Shown one piece after another: positions 5,420-5,994 of a stretch of 5,994 bases of DNA (position 1 is the stretch's first letter; the number at the start of each line of letters is the position of its first letter). The notes below the pieces were generated by a model. It was not told where the DNA came from. It saw nothing but the letters and a program-made list of their open reading frames with translations, and did no database searches. The translations under genes were made by a program, and so were the position numbers. The stretch is from an uncultured Methylocystaceae bacterium (GTDB lineage Bacteria > Pseudomonadota > Alphaproteobacteria > Rhizobiales > Beijerinckiaceae), in the NCBI GenBank assembly GCA_945956975.1, contig CAMFKC010000175.1, positions 1 through 5,994 on the forward strand, written 5' to 3'.

Positions 5420-5994
5420 TTGACCATCGACGCCATTGATCTGGCGAAACGGTTTCTCGTCAGTCTCCGAAACAGCGAGCGGCTGTCGCGCGCGCAGCAG
5501 ACCGCCTACACAAATCCCTTGCTGGAAAAACTCAGCCGGCACGCGGCCAGCGAGACGGAATTCTACGCAGACCGCCTCGCCCCGTTGTTCGAGGACGGCA
5601 ATGCGCGCGCAGGCCGGTTCTTGCCGCAGAACTGGACGCAAATCCCCATCCTGCGCCGGCCCGAGGCGCAGGCGCGCAACAGTGATCTTCACGCACGCAG
5701 CGTTCCGCCCAACATGGGCGACATCCAGACGGTGACCACGAGCGGCTCGACCGGGCGCCCGCTGGACTTTCGCCGCACGCAGCTCGTCGAGGCCGCGGGC
5801 CTCGCGCTGTTCGAGCGTCTGCTGGAATGGCACGGCTTCGACCGGTCAGGGAGGCTCGGTTGGATACGCTACGGCGCAGGCGAGATCGCGGGGCGCGGCT
5901 GGAGCCTGGCCGACCCTGGCGCGGAACGCATCGAGATCGACAAATCGCTGCCGACCGCCGATCTGCTGCATTGGCTCTCCGAGCGCCGCCCGCG
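5420..5994 (+). CDS. CapK/PaaK-like adenylate-forming protein, N-terminal part (cut by window end)
   Basis: The frame is open from TTG 5420 to the window edge, giving 191 complete codons with no stop. Residues 1-60 are helical with HAASETEFYADRL (41-53). Next come W72 and QIPILRRPEAQARN (74-87), which matches the W-x-x-(I/L)P-(I/L) segment of phenylacetate-CoA ligase-like (PaaK/CapK) proteins. The glycine-rich nucleotide loop TTSGSTGRPL (106-115) is the SGSTG motif that binds ATP phosphate in adenylate-forming enzymes. Family members activate a carboxylic acid as acyl-AMP and transfer it to CoA, an amine or another acceptor. The CapK branch is common in capsule and surface-polysaccharide clusters, where its substrates are mostly unknown. 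Members usually have 400-480 residues, so more than half is missing here, including the C-terminal adenylation motifs. It follows the glycosyltransferase by 23 bases and is probably co-translated with it. Confidence 0.78.
   Translation, partial: MTIDAIDLAKRFLVSLRNSERLSRAQQTAYTNPLLEKLSRHAASETEFYADRLAPLFEDGNARAGRFLPQNWTQIPILRRPEAQARNSDLHARSVPPNMGDIQTVTTSGSTGRPLDFRRTQLVEAAGLALFERLLEWHGFDRSGRLGWIRYGAGEIAGRGWSLADPGAERIEIDKSLPTADLLHWLSERRP

Noticed and set aside
5436..5735. Plus-strand 99-codon frame at the right end
   Set aside because: It overlaps the CapK-like reading frame, is Arg/Ser/Pro-rich and carries no motif. The other frame contains SGSTG and stays open to the edge.
1..5994. Mobile elements, CRISPR arrays, tRNA or rRNA genes
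   Set aside because: I saw no transposase-like protein, no paired terminal repeats with target duplications, no regularly spaced repeats and no tRNA cloverleaf or rRNA signatures.

Overview
The window is GC-rich, has dense overlapping antisense open frames, and lacks tRNA, rRNA, CRISPR or insertion-sequence signatures. It looks like chromosomal DNA of an alphaproteobacterium, most likely from the Hyphomicrobiales (Rhizobiales). The main evidence is the phosphomannomutase, whose N-terminal signature resembles the rhizobial type. Paired TadE-type pseudopilins and two TTG starts fit but are less specific. I cannot go below order level from sequence alone.

Layout. (1) 20-1359, plus strand: two adjacent genes overlapping by one base (TGATG). 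Both encode TadE/TadG-like minor pseudopilins, probably the end of a Tad (Flp) pilus operon that begins before the window. (2) 1366-1389: a hairpin between convergent genes that can serve as terminator for both. (3) 1413-2912, minus strand: a complete phosphomannomutase/phosphoglucomutase, which supplies sugar phosphates for surface polysaccharide. (4) 2913-3155: a 243-base divergent intergenic region with a 13-base palindrome and weak promoter candidates. (5) 3156-4100, plus strand: a secreted, glycine- and aromatic-rich protein with the look of an outer-membrane beta-barrel and an unusual C-terminal tail. It starts at TTG. (6) 4167-5396, plus strand: a family-2-like (GT-A) glycosyltransferase with a roughly 135-residue N-terminal region I cannot assign. 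(7) 5420 to the window end, plus strand: the start of a CapK/PaaK-like adenylate-forming protein, also starting at TTG and cut by the window edge.

The common theme is the cell surface: pilus pseudopilins, a sugar-phosphate mutase, a putative outer-membrane protein and a glycan-type transferase. The most interesting part is the right end, where the glycosyltransferase and the adenylate-forming protein are 23 bases apart and probably co-transcribed. That suggests the beginning of a surface-glycan or small-molecule conjugation cluster whose body lies beyond the window. The other genes look like known families in ordinary arrangements.
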